The notes under the pieces were generated by a model. The model was given only the letters and a program-made list of their open reading frames with translations. It searched no databases and was not told the DNA's origin. The position numbers and the translations under genes were made by a program. Below, in pieces: positions 52,939 to 62,587 of a DNA stretch of 64,000 nt. The stretch comes from an uncultured Peptococcaceae bacterium (GTDB lineage Bacteria > Bacillota > Peptococcia > Peptococcales > Peptococcaceae): positions 1-64,000 of the forward strand of contig CAJUDO010000002.1 in NCBI GenBank assembly GCA_910585405.1, read 5' to 3'. Every line of letters starts with the position of its first letter. Position 1 is the stretch's first letter.

Positions 52939-52966
52939 GGTTCAAATCCCTTTCTCTCCGCCAGAA
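52939..52966 (+). repeat. Right attachment site (attR)
   Basis: 28-bp exact copy of 44729-44756. Beyond it begins host sequence with a terminator that probably belonged to tRNA-Ser before insertion. Confidence 0.9.
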
Positions 52967-53001
52967 AAAACCGCTTAACCAATAAGGTTAAGCGGTTTTT
53001 T
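52965..53001 (+). terminator. Displaced host terminator of tRNA-Ser
   Basis: AAAAACCGCTTAACC and GGTTAAGCGGTTTTT arms with a T run, directly after the right att site. Confidence 0.75.
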
Positions 53002-53120
53002 GTTGTGTCAGTGTTGCATTTACAATTTGATAAAATTGGGAATATCTCTAACCATTTGATAACAGACTAATGAAATTTATCGCATTTATCTGCTCTTTTT
53101 CATAATTCTAGTTTCCACAT

Positions 53121-53453
53121 TTATACAAAATATTCATTTTCCCTGCGTACAGATTTCAATGCGCCAAGCATCTGCTCCTCATAAGCTCGATTTCCGTATA
53201 CCACCAGCGTAACGGCCTTTTTGCCACTCCCATTTAGTTCTCCCAGTTTTTCCGCTGCAACAGCCGGAATCCTGCCTCCAAACACAGGCATTGCAATCAC
53301 AGCCACTTCCGCGTCTGGCTATTCTATCGCCTTGCCTCGTATCCCCCAATCTATCGTCTTTACGTTCTAGGTAATTCCTCTGCACAGGAGCATCCCTGCT
53401 TTTTTTGTCCCCCCAGTAGGACTAAAATAATATAATACTGCGTTGTTTAACAT
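53121..53453 (-). pseudogene. Degraded flavodoxin/EFR1-like gene
   Basis: One frame of 111 codons from ATG at 53453 decodes MLNNAVLYYFSPTGGTKKAG, then two in-frame TAG stops, then PDAEVAVIAMPVFGGRIPAVAAEKLGELNGSGKKAVTLVVYGNRAYEEQML and an early end. The parts match the N-terminal flavodoxin region of EFR1-type proteins. The C-terminal ferredoxin part is missing. Two stops and truncation show decay. Confidence 0.75.
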
Positions 53454-53525
53454 CGTTTCCCCTCCTGATAACTATGTTGCCATTTTTATTATACAAAATG
53501 AGCATCTTTTGTTAGAAAGAACATC

Positions 53526-53570
53526 AAAAAATTGTGTTGCCCAGCGTTTTGCCGGACAGCACAATTTTTT
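53526..53570 (-). terminator. Terminator of the SLH surface-protein gene
   Basis: AATTGTG...CACAATT arms with a T run on the minus strand, ~70 bp after the stop at 53642. Confidence 0.75.
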
Positions 53571-53641
53571 CTACGCTTTCATTTATTCGCCTAGTGAGAC
53601 GCACATCATATTGCACACCACCTCTGCGGAGGCCTTTCAGC

Positions 53642-56600
53642 TTATTGTACCATAAATTCTACAAAACGTTGCAGCATCACTGCAGCCTGTGCGCGGGTGG
53701 TAGTGCCTGACGGATTCAGCGTTTTGTCCGACAAACCGTTAATAATGCCTGCATCAACTGCCCAGGTCATTGTCTCTTTTGCCCAGTCAGACACTGTATC
53801 CTCATCTGCAAATTGCTGTAAACTTCCGTGATTCTCCAGATTACTATTCTCACTTTTTGCAAATCGATACAGCATTGCCACAAACTGCTCTCTGGTCACA
53901 CTGTCTTCCGGACCGAATGTTTCATTTCCATAACCACCTACAACGCCAACATTGGCCGCCCACGCCACGCTCTGCGCATACCATGCGTCCTTTGCTACAT
54001 CATGGAATGGATTGTCCAATGCTTCTGCATCTGGCTCTGCCAAACGATACAGCACCGTAGCCGCCATTGCTCTGCTAAAGACTACGTCCGGCGCAAATGC
54101 AGTGTCGCTCACACCGGAAAATAATTTACGTCCAGTTACAAAATCCACCGCGGAATTGTACCAGGCGCCGTCAGCCACATCACTGTAATTGTTGGCATAA
54201 TCAACTAATTTCACTGTTGCATTTGTATCCAATAATAATTTTGTCTGGCCATTTTCGGTGACCGCTTTCTTCACCACTTTTTCCGTGCCATCCGGATAGA
54301 CAATCACAACCAGCTGCCCCGCTTTCCCCGCAGGAAACGTTACCAGCTGAGATTCCTTCTGCTCCCCAGTCGGCAGTGTAATGGTGTAGGTGCCCTTCTC
54401 CTCATTTTGCACAATTTGAAGCGCCTCCACCTTATTATTCACAGCAGTATTGGTTGTTCCTCCGCCGGCTGTGGCACCTGTAGAATCTTCAAAGGGCCAA
54501 TCCCAGTTAGGGTCATCTGCGCTGGCGTCTTTGGTATAGAATACCTGCACCTTGTCCCCATTGTGCAAGGGGCACGCACCCATATAGACATCCTGAAGAA
54601 CGCCGTTTACCCGATACATCCAGCCGGAACGTTTACCAAAATCCAGTTCGCTGAGCGTTTCTCCATCAGGCGCAGTAATAGAAACCACATAGGTTCCTTT
54701 CTGCCGTTCCCAGGTATAGCCTTGCTCCGTCAAAGCTTGTTCAAATAAATCATATACCGTAAGATTTTCTTCTAAATCAGAAAATGTAGTAAGAATCCAC
54801 GTTTCCCCGTCTAAACCGGTCAGCGCAAAGGCAACCTTCAATTTTTCTTCCACAGGCACTGCGCTCTCTGGATCTCTGGTACCCCGCACAATCATTGTAT
54901 TGCTTGCAGCCTTGGCCATGCGTGCCTGCCGCTGCGCAGGCTGCGCTACTGTATCGGTGGTCACTTCCTGATAATACAAATCTGCCAGCTGCGCATATTG
55001 GGGATACTGTTCGGGATGCTCCCGATACAGTTGCCCATACCGCCCTAATGTTTCACTGGACAAATAGCTGGTGATGGTGACAGCCTTTGCCTCTTTTTGG
55101 CGGTCCACCAACAAATTTTCGTGGCTGATGACATTAGCATTGCTGGATTTGAACAGTCTCCACAATTCCCATTCTTCCCAGCCTTCAATAGGCGTGGGAA
55201 CAATACCGTAGCCTACACGTTCTTTGCTGTCCCGCACCCATACCAACTGACCGTCCCGCTCATAAACCTCCTGAAAAGGAATGAGGTCGGTACGCACATT
55301 ATCCTTTGTGGCGTTCTCGCCCTTTATGCCTTCAAAATAATTTGCCTTTACTTTTTCCATCAATGCCAGTTCTGCATCAATTTCCGTCTGTGTCAGTGCC
55401 TTGATTCGAATGGAAAATTCTTTTGATGCAGTAATATTTGTGTTTTTATCCCGCATGGTTACCGTAACAACTGCCTCAGCGTCACGCTCTCCCACACTAG
55501 GACGGTATACCTCTACACGGGCGGCATTGTTTACATCCGGCGCTTTCAGCACAGCCTCATTGCTGCTGGTAATACGGACGGGATACATTTTCCCATCCAC
55601 ACCAAAATCTCTTGTCGTGGGAAATTGGATATTGTTGTCAACTGTGTAAATGTCATTCTCTGCAACTAAGTTTTCCCCTGTCACTGCATCGGTAAGCCCT
55701 TTGGCCGCAAAGCCCTGTTCCAGCTTCTCCTGCAATTCCCGTTGAATCCGCTCCTGCTCCGTTCCATCTAACGCCGGTACATTTATGTTGAATACCTTGA
55801 TCATAGCGATAGGCTGTTCCTGCCCAGTCACATCGTTGGTAAACTGGAATGTAAAGGTAGCAGTTAACATCACGGTTTTGTCTGTATCGCCCTGCTTTAC
55901 CTTGGCTACGTATGGCGCAAACAATGTATCCGCTGTGCCCTGATTTTCCTCGCTGATGGCAATCACTGCATCGTCTGAGCTGTTCCAGGAAATCAGCGTC
56001 CATTTTTTATCGTCCACAACTTTCGGCAGTGCAAAATCCTTCGTCACCGGCACTGTGGTATCAATCCCCACGTTGTCCAAAATTTCAGCAGTCATCACCT
56101 CTTTTACTTTGCTCACGTCCCAATAAAGAATCACCGGAACATCTTCATACTCCAACGTCTCCGCACCCTTGGACAGGGTAAAAGTCACCTTGTAGCTGCC
56201 CATTCTTATAGCCGGTGGCGTGTTGGGGTCGGCATAGAAATAGGTGATAGTGCCATCTTCTCCAATGCCTGCGCCGCCATAAATCTCCTCCACCTGCTCC
56301 ACAGTAACCTGCACATCGGCGCAGCCCTTGGCCGCCAGCGCAGCCTGCAGCAGCTCGTTGACATTGCTGTCCTGTCCCCACACAGGATACAGCCTGTAAT
56401 CAGCGCCCAGCGCCGTCACCGCCTCCTGCAAGGATACCTCCGGCTGCACCGGCTCCTTGCCCAGTTCTTCGTCAGACCATAAGGTAAAGGTCACTGTGCG
56501 GTTGATAAATGCATCTTTATAGGTAAACTGCGCTGCCAGAGGAACCTCTTTTGTACCTTCTTGCGGACGAACAAGCAACGCCTGCAATTCCCCATCGCTG

Positions 56601-58408
56601 TAAGCAGTAAAGTCGCTTCCCTCCAGCTTACCCCAGACAATTTCAGCGGTAACGCCGTTCACCGTATGCTCTTTGGGCAGCGTCACATTGTCCGTTTTCA
56701 CATCCCTCAGCCCAGTAAAAAATGCTTCATCGTTGGCTATCGGATAAAGCACGCCGTAGTCTGCGCTGCGCACCGTCGCCTGCTGGTCTCTATAATCGTG
56801 AATCACCTGCCCGTTGCAGCTGATTTCCACGCCCAGCCTGTCCCATTCGCCAAATTCATCGGAAATGAGGTAGGTGTCTTCCGCAGCGGCGGCGGTAACT
56901 GGTTCTGTACCGCGATACCACCGATATTTCAATTCCAAGCCGGGATATGCCGCCCCGTCAAAGACGCCGCCGCCCTGCACATACTGCACGGCTTTCACCG
57001 TCTGTCCCACGGCAATATTGTCCGAATAAGCGTCCTCTATATTTTTAATACCTGCCGTCGTGAAATAAGGAATCACTGTAATTGTATATTGATCCGTGTA
57101 GATGTTCCCCTGATATACAGCGGCCACAGTGATTGTCGCCATCCCACCTTGGTTCGCAGTCACTTTATAGGCAGTCTGGTCATTCTCCGCTGTCTGACCT
57201 GTGGCAGCTGTTTCCTCATCAATGCTCCAGGCAAGCTTCGGCGTTTCCTCATCCATATTGCGGCATTCCGCTTTCAGCGTGAGCTCCGTGAGATGATTGT
57301 CCCCGGCCTGTGCCCAGAGAGTGCTACCCTGGGGAGAAACAATGGTGATGGCCGATGCTGTGGTACTGGGCGCAGGCGGCAAATTGCCACCGGCAGCCTG
57401 CCAGCTGAGAATCGGCAAGCCACCATTGATGTTATTGCTGTCCGCAGCAAACGCGCCGCCCAGGTTGCCCAGCAATGCGCTGGCATCACCTAATGCGCCG
57501 CAGTCCTCTACAGTTCCTCCACCGGCTCCAGAGATAACGTCCTTACTGTAGCAATCGCTCAACTTAGACGAACTATATAAAAAGTCACAAATACCGCCGG
57601 CAGTTGTACTTCCCGAAACTGTGCCTATATTATAACAATGGGTTGCGGTGCAATTATTCTGCAACTGTCCGGCAATGCCGCCTGCACGGCTCGTGCCATT
57701 GATTGCACCGGTGTTATAGCAGCTTTCAATCTCTGTGTACACTGCATAACCAACAATGCCGCCAGCTACTCCGCCTGTGATTCTGTCGGTATTGACACAG
57801 CCGGAAATACTCGCAGTTTGTGTTTTTGTCGCAGTATTACCGGCATAGCCTGCTATGCCGCCCACATATCCATTACTTCCTGTCACATCTGTGGTCACAG
57901 TGCCACTAAAACTGCAATTTTCAACATTTCCCTGCTGTATTTTTCCGACAATTCCGCCGACATAGCCCTTAGTAGAGGTCACATTGCCCTTCACGTTCAG
58001 GTTTTTCACAGTAGCGCCGTTGATTACGCTGAACAAGCCCTGATTTGCGGTGGTTGCGTTAATTGACAGCCCTCTTATTGTGTGCCCGTCCCCGTCAAAG
58101 ACACCCGCATAGGCAGTTGTCACATAACCGCTTTTAGAATTAAATGGCTCCCATTCCTCGTTTCCCAAATCAATGTCCGCCGTCAGTCTGGCACACAAGC
58201 TGCTGGAATCCTCTGCATTGACCAAATCACGAAATGCTTTCAAATCCTCCGCATTGGCAAGCAGATAAGGAGCGTCTGCCGTTCCGCTGCCCGCTAGTTC
58301 ATTCCCCTTTGCCCATGCCGCGCCGGGCAATAATCCCAAGGTCATCGCCAAAATCAGCAACACGCAGATTGCTTTCAGCTGCCTTTGGTTTCTCCACATT
58401 TTTTCCAT
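53642..58408 (-). CDS. SLH-anchored surface protein with GLUG and DUF4430 (transcobalamin-like) domains
   Basis: 1588 residues; the ATG follows AAAGGAGG. A signal peptide is clear (LKAICVLLILAMTLGLLPGAAWA). GLUG-type repeats fill ~60-330 (GYVGGIVGKIQQGNVENCSFSG and similar). The middle has several Ig-like or bacterial surface repeats with an atypical KEVPLAAQFTYKD pattern. Around residues 1235-1310 a DUF4430 domain (TVYDLFEQALTEQGYTWE ... GWMYRVNGVLQDVYMG ... DKVQVFYT) resembles the transcobalamin C-terminal domain. Three SLH repeats end the protein. A cobalamin riboswitch precedes it, so corrinoid capture is plausible (inference). Confidence 0.9.
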   Translation of the reverse strand: MEKMWRNQRQLKAICVLLILAMTLGLLPGAAWAKGNELAGSGTADAPYLLANAEDLKAFRDLVNAEDSSSLCARLTADIDLGNEEWEPFNSKSGYVTTAYAGVFDGDGHTIRGLSINATTANQGLFSVINGATVKNLNVKGNVTSTKGYVGGIVGKIQQGNVENCSFSGTVTTDVTGSNGYVGGIAGYAGNTATKTQTASISGCVNTDRITGGVAGGIVGYAVYTEIESCYNTGAINGTSRAGGIAGQLQNNCTATHCYNIGTVSGSTTAGGICDFLYSSSKLSDCYSKDVISGAGGGTVEDCGALGDASALLGNLGGAFAADSNNINGGLPILSWQAAGGNLPPAPSTTASAITIVSPQGSTLWAQAGDNHLTELTLKAECRNMDEETPKLAWSIDEETAATGQTAENDQTAYKVTANQGGMATITVAAVYQGNIYTDQYTITVIPYFTTAGIKNIEDAYSDNIAVGQTVKAVQYVQGGGVFDGAAYPGLELKYRWYRGTEPVTAAAAEDTYLISDEFGEWDRLGVEISCNGQVIHDYRDQQATVRSADYGVLYPIANDEAFFTGLRDVKTDNVTLPKEHTVNGVTAEIVWGKLEGSDFTAYSDGELQALLVRPQEGTKEVPLAAQFTYKDAFINRTVTFTLWSDEELGKEPVQPEVSLQEAVTALGADYRLYPVWGQDSNVNELLQAALAAKGCADVQVTVEQVEEIYGGAGIGEDGTITYFYADPNTPPAIRMGSYKVTFTLSKGAETLEYEDVPVILYWDVSKVKEVMTAEILDNVGIDTTVPVTKDFALPKVVDDKKWTLISWNSSDDAVIAISEENQGTADTLFAPYVAKVKQGDTDKTVMLTATFTFQFTNDVTGQEQPIAMIKVFNINVPALDGTEQERIQRELQEKLEQGFAAKGLTDAVTGENLVAENDIYTVDNNIQFPTTRDFGVDGKMYPVRITSSNEAVLKAPDVNNAARVEVYRPSVGERDAEAVVTVTMRDKNTNITASKEFSIRIKALTQTEIDAELALMEKVKANYFEGIKGENATKDNVRTDLIPFQEVYERDGQLVWVRDSKERVGYGIVPTPIEGWEEWELWRLFKSSNANVISHENLLVDRQKEAKAVTITSYLSSETLGRYGQLYREHPEQYPQYAQLADLYYQEVTTDTVAQPAQRQARMAKAASNTMIVRGTRDPESAVPVEEKLKVAFALTGLDGETWILTTFSDLEENLTVYDLFEQALTEQGYTWERQKGTYVVSITAPDGETLSELDFGKRSGWMYRVNGVLQDVYMGACPLHNGDKVQVFYTKDASADDPNWDWPFEDSTGATAGGGTTNTAVNNKVEALQIVQNEEKGTYTITLPTGEQKESQLVTFPAGKAGQLVVIVYPDGTEKVVKKAVTENGQTKLLLDTNATVKLVDYANNYSDVADGAWYNSAVDFVTGRKLFSGVSDTAFAPDVVFSRAMAATVLYRLAEPDAEALDNPFHDVAKDAWYAQSVAWAANVGVVGGYGNETFGPEDSVTREQFVAMLYRFAKSENSNLENHGSLQQFADEDTVSDWAKETMTWAVDAGIINGLSDKTLNPSGTTTRAQAAVMLQRFVEFMVQ

Positions 58409-58460
58409 CAAAAAATCCTCCTTTGTACTCCCGCAAATTTTGAATATTCGCGCAGCTGCT

Positions 58461-58500
58461 CAAAAAAAACAGCCACAACAGATTGCAAATCTGCTATGGC
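58461..58500 (-). terminator. Leader terminator of the surface-protein gene
   Basis: GCCATAGCAGATT/AATCTGTTGTGGC stem then eight T on the minus strand, between the riboswitch and the start codon. It gives the riboswitch an intrinsic off-signal. Confidence 0.8.
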
Positions 58501-58548
58501 CGACTTTTTCCACAGATAAAATTGAGCATGCTGACGCAAGCCTTATAA

Positions 58549-58750
58549 GCATTATAGGTCTTCCGGCTTATTATGGTATAGACAGTGCTTGTCCTGCGTT
58601 TGCTGCTCCGCCTTCTCAGAATTGCTTCCAATGACCGGCTCACGCCACGAGCGCAAACTCCCATACATACGGCAACGGGTATTGCTTCGGATTCTCACCG
58701 AATTCTCTCATCCCCATCTCTGCTGCGGCACAGACATGAGGTCATAATGC
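58549..58750 (-). promoter_or_regulatory. Cobalamin riboswitch
   Basis: On the minus strand: closing stem GCATTAT/ATAATGC, GGTGAGAATCC-like stem, the CCGGTCATTGGAAG box (variant of GCCACTG) and AGCCGGAAGACCT near the 3' end. This order is that of cobalamin riboswitches. It reads into the surface-protein leader with the terminator just downstream. Confidence 0.85.
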
Positions 58751-58846
58751 TGTTTGCAACAAAAATTATAAGCCAGAGCATTCACCTTGTCAATACGCAC
58801 ACAAATCGAGGGACACTATATGCGCCCCTCAATAATTTTTTATGTT

Positions 58847-60229
58847 TCAATTTTTCTTTTCTGATTTCTTTGGCCTTGCCATTTTTTTCTTTGGAAGTTC
58901 ATTTCTTTGTTTGTCTGCTTGATGAGGATATGTTTTATTTTTCTGCTGCTCTCTTTTATAAGTTTCCTTTTTGTTTTGTTCTTTTGGACTCTGTCCTTTT
59001 TTATTTTTTCCTTTTTCAGTCTGCTTTTTTGTTTTTTCCCCGTCTGTTTTTTTCTTTTTGCGGTCGGGATCCTTGTAAAATTCCTTCACTGCACCAGAAA
59101 GAATTTTTCCTTTTACCAAATGAACCGGCGCAATCTCAATGCCAAACTCCCGCTGATAAATACGCAGCGCCGCCAATTCCCGCGGATTAACAATGCTATA
59201 GCACTGTCCCTGCCGTTCACCGCGGGCGGTTCGCCCTGCCCGGTGAATATATTCATTAGGCTCAGCGGGAAAATCCATATTAATCACATGGGTAATATCG
59301 GGAATATCCAATCCGCGGGCTGCCAAATCTGACGATACCAGCACTTTAATCTTCCCTTTGCGGAATTCTTCCATCGACTTTTGCCGCTCTTCTTTGGATA
59401 CAATCCCATGCAAACTGTAGGTACGAATTTTGTGATAGTTGAGTTTATCCACCAAAAAATCCAGTTCAGGCCCGTCATTCATAAAAATAAGAACGCGCTG
59501 CGCTTCCTCGTCCAATGCGTGCAGCAGCTTGCGCAGCTGTACAAACTTTTCACGCTGCTCGCTGATGAGATAAAAATGCTGGATGTGAGGATTCATTTTT
59601 GCCTGTTCTGCAATCCTCACAACGGCGGCATCCTGCATAGTCTGCTGCAAAAGCTCCATGGCATGATTGCTGATGGTGGCAGAAAAAGCCGCCAGCTGAC
59701 GATCCCGCAGCATGCTCTTGAGAATATCCTGCATGGTTTGTTGGTTGGTATTGTCCAAAAGATTATCCGCTTCATCAATAATCACAGTACGGATTGTCTG
59801 ACAATTAATTTTGCGTTTTTTGATTAAATCCAGAATACGTCCCGGTGTTCCTACCAAAAGCTGTGGTTTCTCTTTCAGCTTGGCAATTTGATTGTGAATA
59901 TTAGCTTCCCCGATAATACTCTGACAGCCGATCTGCATCTGCCCGTCCCGAATCAACTGCTGCGCCTGTCGATAAATCTGCATCACCAGCTCATGGGTCG
60001 GCGCTAGAATCAACGCCTGTACCTGCTTTGCATTTTCATCTATTTTTAACAGTGTTGGGCACAAATACGCCAATGTTTTTCCGCTGCCGGTATAGGACTG
60101 TCCAATGACATCGCGTCCTTCTAATAAAAGAGGAATCACCTGCTGCTGAATCGCTGTGGGTTCTATAATATTTTGTTTGGCTAATGCGTCTGTCATAGCC
60201 TGATGCTGCAATATTTCCTGAAAGGACAT
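58847..60229 (-). CDS. DEAD-box ATP-dependent RNA helicase
   Basis: 460 residues. Motifs Q (PTAIQQQVIPLLLEGRDVIGQ), I (SYTGSGKT), II (VIIDEADNLLD), III (SAT), V/VI (SDLAARGLDIPDITHVINMD, HRAGRTARGE). The C-terminal ~100 residues are Lys/Gln-rich (KKKKTDGEKTKKQTEKGKNKKGQS) and probably RNA-binding. Likely cold-shock or ribosome-assembly role. Confidence 0.92.
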   Translation of the reverse strand: MSFQEILQHQAMTDALAKQNIIEPTAIQQQVIPLLLEGRDVIGQSYTGSGKTLAYLCPTLLKIDENAKQVQALILAPTHELVMQIYRQAQQLIRDGQMQIGCQSIIGEANIHNQIAKLKEKPQLLVGTPGRILDLIKKRKINCQTIRTVIIDEADNLLDNTNQQTMQDILKSMLRDRQLAAFSATISNHAMELLQQTMQDAAVVRIAEQAKMNPHIQHFYLISEQREKFVQLRKLLHALDEEAQRVLIFMNDGPELDFLVDKLNYHKIRTYSLHGIVSKEERQKSMEEFRKGKIKVLVSSDLAARGLDIPDITHVINMDFPAEPNEYIHRAGRTARGERQGQCYSIVNPRELAALRIYQREFGIEIAPVHLVKGKILSGAVKEFYKDPDRKKKKTDGEKTKKQTEKGKNKKGQSPKEQNKKETYKREQQKNKTYPHQADKQRNELPKKKMARPKKSEKKN

Positions 60230-60431
60230 GAAAACGCCTCCTTCTGTTCACTTCATTTACGATTATTTCCTCTGACAGTATGGCTATTATAGCATGAATC
60301 CATAAAACTGTCACAGAAAAAACTTTTCGCCACAGACAATTCTAGCTGTGAAATGGTTGACCTGCGGCCTTTTGTGGGATAAAATAAAAGATAATGATAA
60401 TTATCGCAGAAAGGCATTGGAGGTGGCAGGA

Positions 60432-61001
60432 ATGTTTACCGGAAGAAAAATAGTTTTACAAAAGCCAGCCAAAGAGGATGCATATTACTTCCAGAAGTGG
60501 TTTATGAATAAGGAGTTTCGGCACTGGTATGACAGTTACATGAGCGTTTCTTTGGATATGATTGAAGATCAGATCTGCCAAACAAAAGACGTAACAGACC
60601 CCAGCGCAGAACGGGTAGATTTCGTAGTTAAAAATAAACGCACCGGTGAACCTATTGGTATTGCGTCAATTAAAGATATCGACCGGCAAAACGGCCATGC
60701 GGAAATTGCGTTAGGCATTGGCGATGAACAAAATCGTCTGGCTGGTTTCGGGGTAGATTTAATGATTGTATTGGCTGATGTTGTATTCTACCATTTTGGC
60801 TTTGAAAAATGCTATTCAAAGGTAAATGACAACAATCGTCTGGGCCTGAAATCTGCATTAAGTTTTGGCTTCACTGCAGAAGGCAAGTTGCGCAAACATA
60901 CCTTTATTGACGGACAGTACATTGATCAATGGATTCTGGGGATGACACGAGAGGAATACGAAGCTCTGACTATCGTATCCAAATGGAAAGCTCGAGCATA
61001 A
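60432..61001 (+). CDS. GNAT-family N-acetyltransferase
   Basis: 189 residues from ATG after GGAGGTGG; the longer upstream frame is not needed. GNAT fold: LQKPAKEDAYYFQKWFMNKEF, then GIASIKDIDRQNGHAEIALGIGDEQNRLAGFGVDLMIVLADVVFYHFGFEKCYSKVNDNNRLGLKSALSFGFTAEG. Resembles RimJ/RimL-type ribosomal or small-substrate acetyltransferases; substrate unknown. Confidence 0.88.
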   Translation: MFTGRKIVLQKPAKEDAYYFQKWFMNKEFRHWYDSYMSVSLDMIEDQICQTKDVTDPSAERVDFVVKNKRTGEPIGIASIKDIDRQNGHAEIALGIGDEQNRLAGFGVDLMIVLADVVFYHFGFEKCYSKVNDNNRLGLKSALSFGFTAEGKLRKHTFIDGQYIDQWILGMTREEYEALTIVSKWKARA

Positions 61002-61008
61002 AAAAGTC

Positions 61009-61037
61009 TTTACAAAGGATATCGTTTATGCTATAAT
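61009..61037 (+). promoter_or_regulatory. Promoter of the methionine operon
   Basis: TTTACA (61009-61014), 17 bases, TATAAT (61032-61037), upstream of the SAM riboswitch. Confidence 0.8.
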
Positions 61038-61061
61038 GGCCAAATAATTAAATAAACAAGT

Positions 61062-61168
61062 CTTTATTATCAAGAGCGGCGGAGGGACTGGCCCTGTGAA
61101 GCCCGGCAACAGCCAGCATAGCTGGAAATGTGCTAAATCCTGCAGACAATCTGTCTGGTAGATAATGG
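61062..61168 (+). promoter_or_regulatory. SAM-I riboswitch (S-box)
   Basis: ATCAAGAGCGGCGGAGGGACT, then GGCCCTGTGAAGCCCGGCAAC, AAATGTGCTAAATCCTGCAG and CTGTCTGGTAGATAAT follow the S-box consensus. It senses S-adenosylmethionine and turns the operon off. Confidence 0.93.
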
Positions 61169-61190
61169 AGTGCATAACGATTTGTAATCT

Positions 61191-61226
61191 AAAAGCCATT
61201 TTCTATCTAACAGAAAATGGCTTTTT
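61191..61226 (+). terminator. S-box terminator
   Basis: AAAAGCCATTTTCT and AGAAAATGGCTTTT arms followed by T, between riboswitch and metY. Confidence 0.85.
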
Positions 61227-61258
61227 GTTATTCAATATTACTACTAGGAGGAATTACA

Positions 61259-62545
61259 ATGGATTTAAAAAATTGCAAAGCAGGAACTGTTTGTATTCAA
61301 GGCGGCTGGGAGCCCAAAAAGGGGGAAGCGCGCGTACTTCCTATTTATCAAAGCACTACATTTCTCTATGAAACCAGCGAGCAAATGGGCCGTCTTTTCG
61401 ATTTGGAAGACAACGGCTATTTCTATACCCGTTTACAAAACCCTACTGCCGATGCGGTAGCTGCTAAAATTGCAGCCTTAGAAGGCGGTGTTGCTGCGAT
61501 GCTTACCTCGTCAGGACAGGCTGCTAACTTTTTCGCTGTACTGAATATTTGCGGTGCAGGAGATCATCTAATTTGCTCCAGTGCTGTCTATGGCGGAACC
61601 TTCAATCTTTTTGGTGTTACCATGAAAAAACTAGGCATCGACTGCACGTTTGTCGACCCTGATGACACCTTTGAGAATCTGGCAAAAGCATTTCGTCCAA
61701 ACACAAAATGCATTGTGGCAGAAACTATCGCCAATCCAGCACTCACCGTACTGGATATCGAAAAATTTGCCAACTTGGCACACAGCCACGGAGTTCCTCT
61801 AATCATTGATAACACCTTTGCCACTCCTATCAATTGCCGGCCTATTGAATGGGGTGCCGATATTGTGACCCATTCCACCACCAAATATATGGACGGACAT
61901 GCAACATCGGTGGGCGGCTGCATTGTGGACAGCGGCAACTTTGACTGGGAAAAATATCATGATAAATTCACCGGTCTTACCGAACCAGACGAATCCTATC
62001 ATGGAATTGTTTATACACAGAAATTCGGTAAGCTGGCATATATCACCAAAGCAACATCACAGCTGATGCGTGATTTGGGCTCAACCCCTTCTCCACAGAA
62101 TGCATTCCTGCTGAACTTAGGTCTGGAAACGCTGCATTTGCGTGTTCCCCGCCATTGTGAAAATGCACTGAAGGTTGCACAGTATTTGCAAAATCATAAC
62201 AAAGTAGCGTGGGTGAATTATGCAGATCTGCCAGACAACAAATATCATTCACTGGCGCAGAAATATATGCCAAACGGAACCTGCGGTGTATTGTGCTTTG
62301 GCTTAAAAGGCGGCCGTGACGTATCTGTTTCCTTTATGGATAAGCTGAAACTGGCTGCTATTGTAACGCATGTAGCGGACGCACGCACCTGCGTACTGCA
62401 TCCGGCCAGCCACACCCATCGTCAAATGACTGAGGAGCAGCTGAAAGAAGCTGGCGTAGCACCAGACCTCATTCGTTTCTCTGTAGGGATTGAAGATGCC
62501 GACGATATTATCGCGGATTTGGAACAGGCCTTGGCACAGATTTAA
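61259..62545 (+). CDS. metY: O-acetylhomoserine (thiol)-lyase
   Basis: 428 residues from ATG after AGGAGG. Cys/Met PLP-enzyme: TVCIQGGWEPKKGEARVLPIYQSTTF, then YTRLQNPTADAVAAKIAALEGGVAAMLTSSGQ. PLP lysine K209 in THSTTKYMDGHATSVGG. It makes homocysteine from O-acetylhomoserine and sulfide. First gene of the S-box operon with metA and metH. Confidence 0.93.
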   Translation: MDLKNCKAGTVCIQGGWEPKKGEARVLPIYQSTTFLYETSEQMGRLFDLEDNGYFYTRLQNPTADAVAAKIAALEGGVAAMLTSSGQAANFFAVLNICGAGDHLICSSAVYGGTFNLFGVTMKKLGIDCTFVDPDDTFENLAKAFRPNTKCIVAETIANPALTVLDIEKFANLAHSHGVPLIIDNTFATPINCRPIEWGADIVTHSTTKYMDGHATSVGGCIVDSGNFDWEKYHDKFTGLTEPDESYHGIVYTQKFGKLAYITKATSQLMRDLGSTPSPQNAFLLNLGLETLHLRVPRHCENALKVAQYLQNHNKVAWVNYADLPDNKYHSLAQKYMPNGTCGVLCFGLKGGRDVSVSFMDKLKLAAIVTHVADARTCVLHPASHTHRQMTEEQLKEAGVAPDLIRFSVGIEDADDIIADLEQALAQI

Positions 62546-62587
62546 CAAGATTATCAATTACTTTTTACGTGAAAGGGGTTTTTCACT

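Larger units (their letters stand above)
44757..52966. mobile_element. Integrated satellite-like element in tRNA-Ser
   Basis: An ~8.2-kb unit bounded by the 28-bp repeat. It holds an integrase next to the right end, a Xre repressor, a divergent set of small genes ending in a P4-type primase-helicase and a sigma-like regulator, and iterons at both replication-flanking sites. No terminase, portal, capsid, tail, lysis or conjugation gene is seen. Best described as a phage-satellite or PICI/P4-like element. Confidence 0.85.

Noticed and set aside
44757..52966. Complete prophage
   Set aside because: No terminase, portal, capsid, tail or lysis genes; size ~8 kb fits a satellite.
57297..57551. Plus-strand ORFs opposite the surface-protein gene
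   Set aside because: Shadow frames of a long Ala- and Gly-rich coding region.
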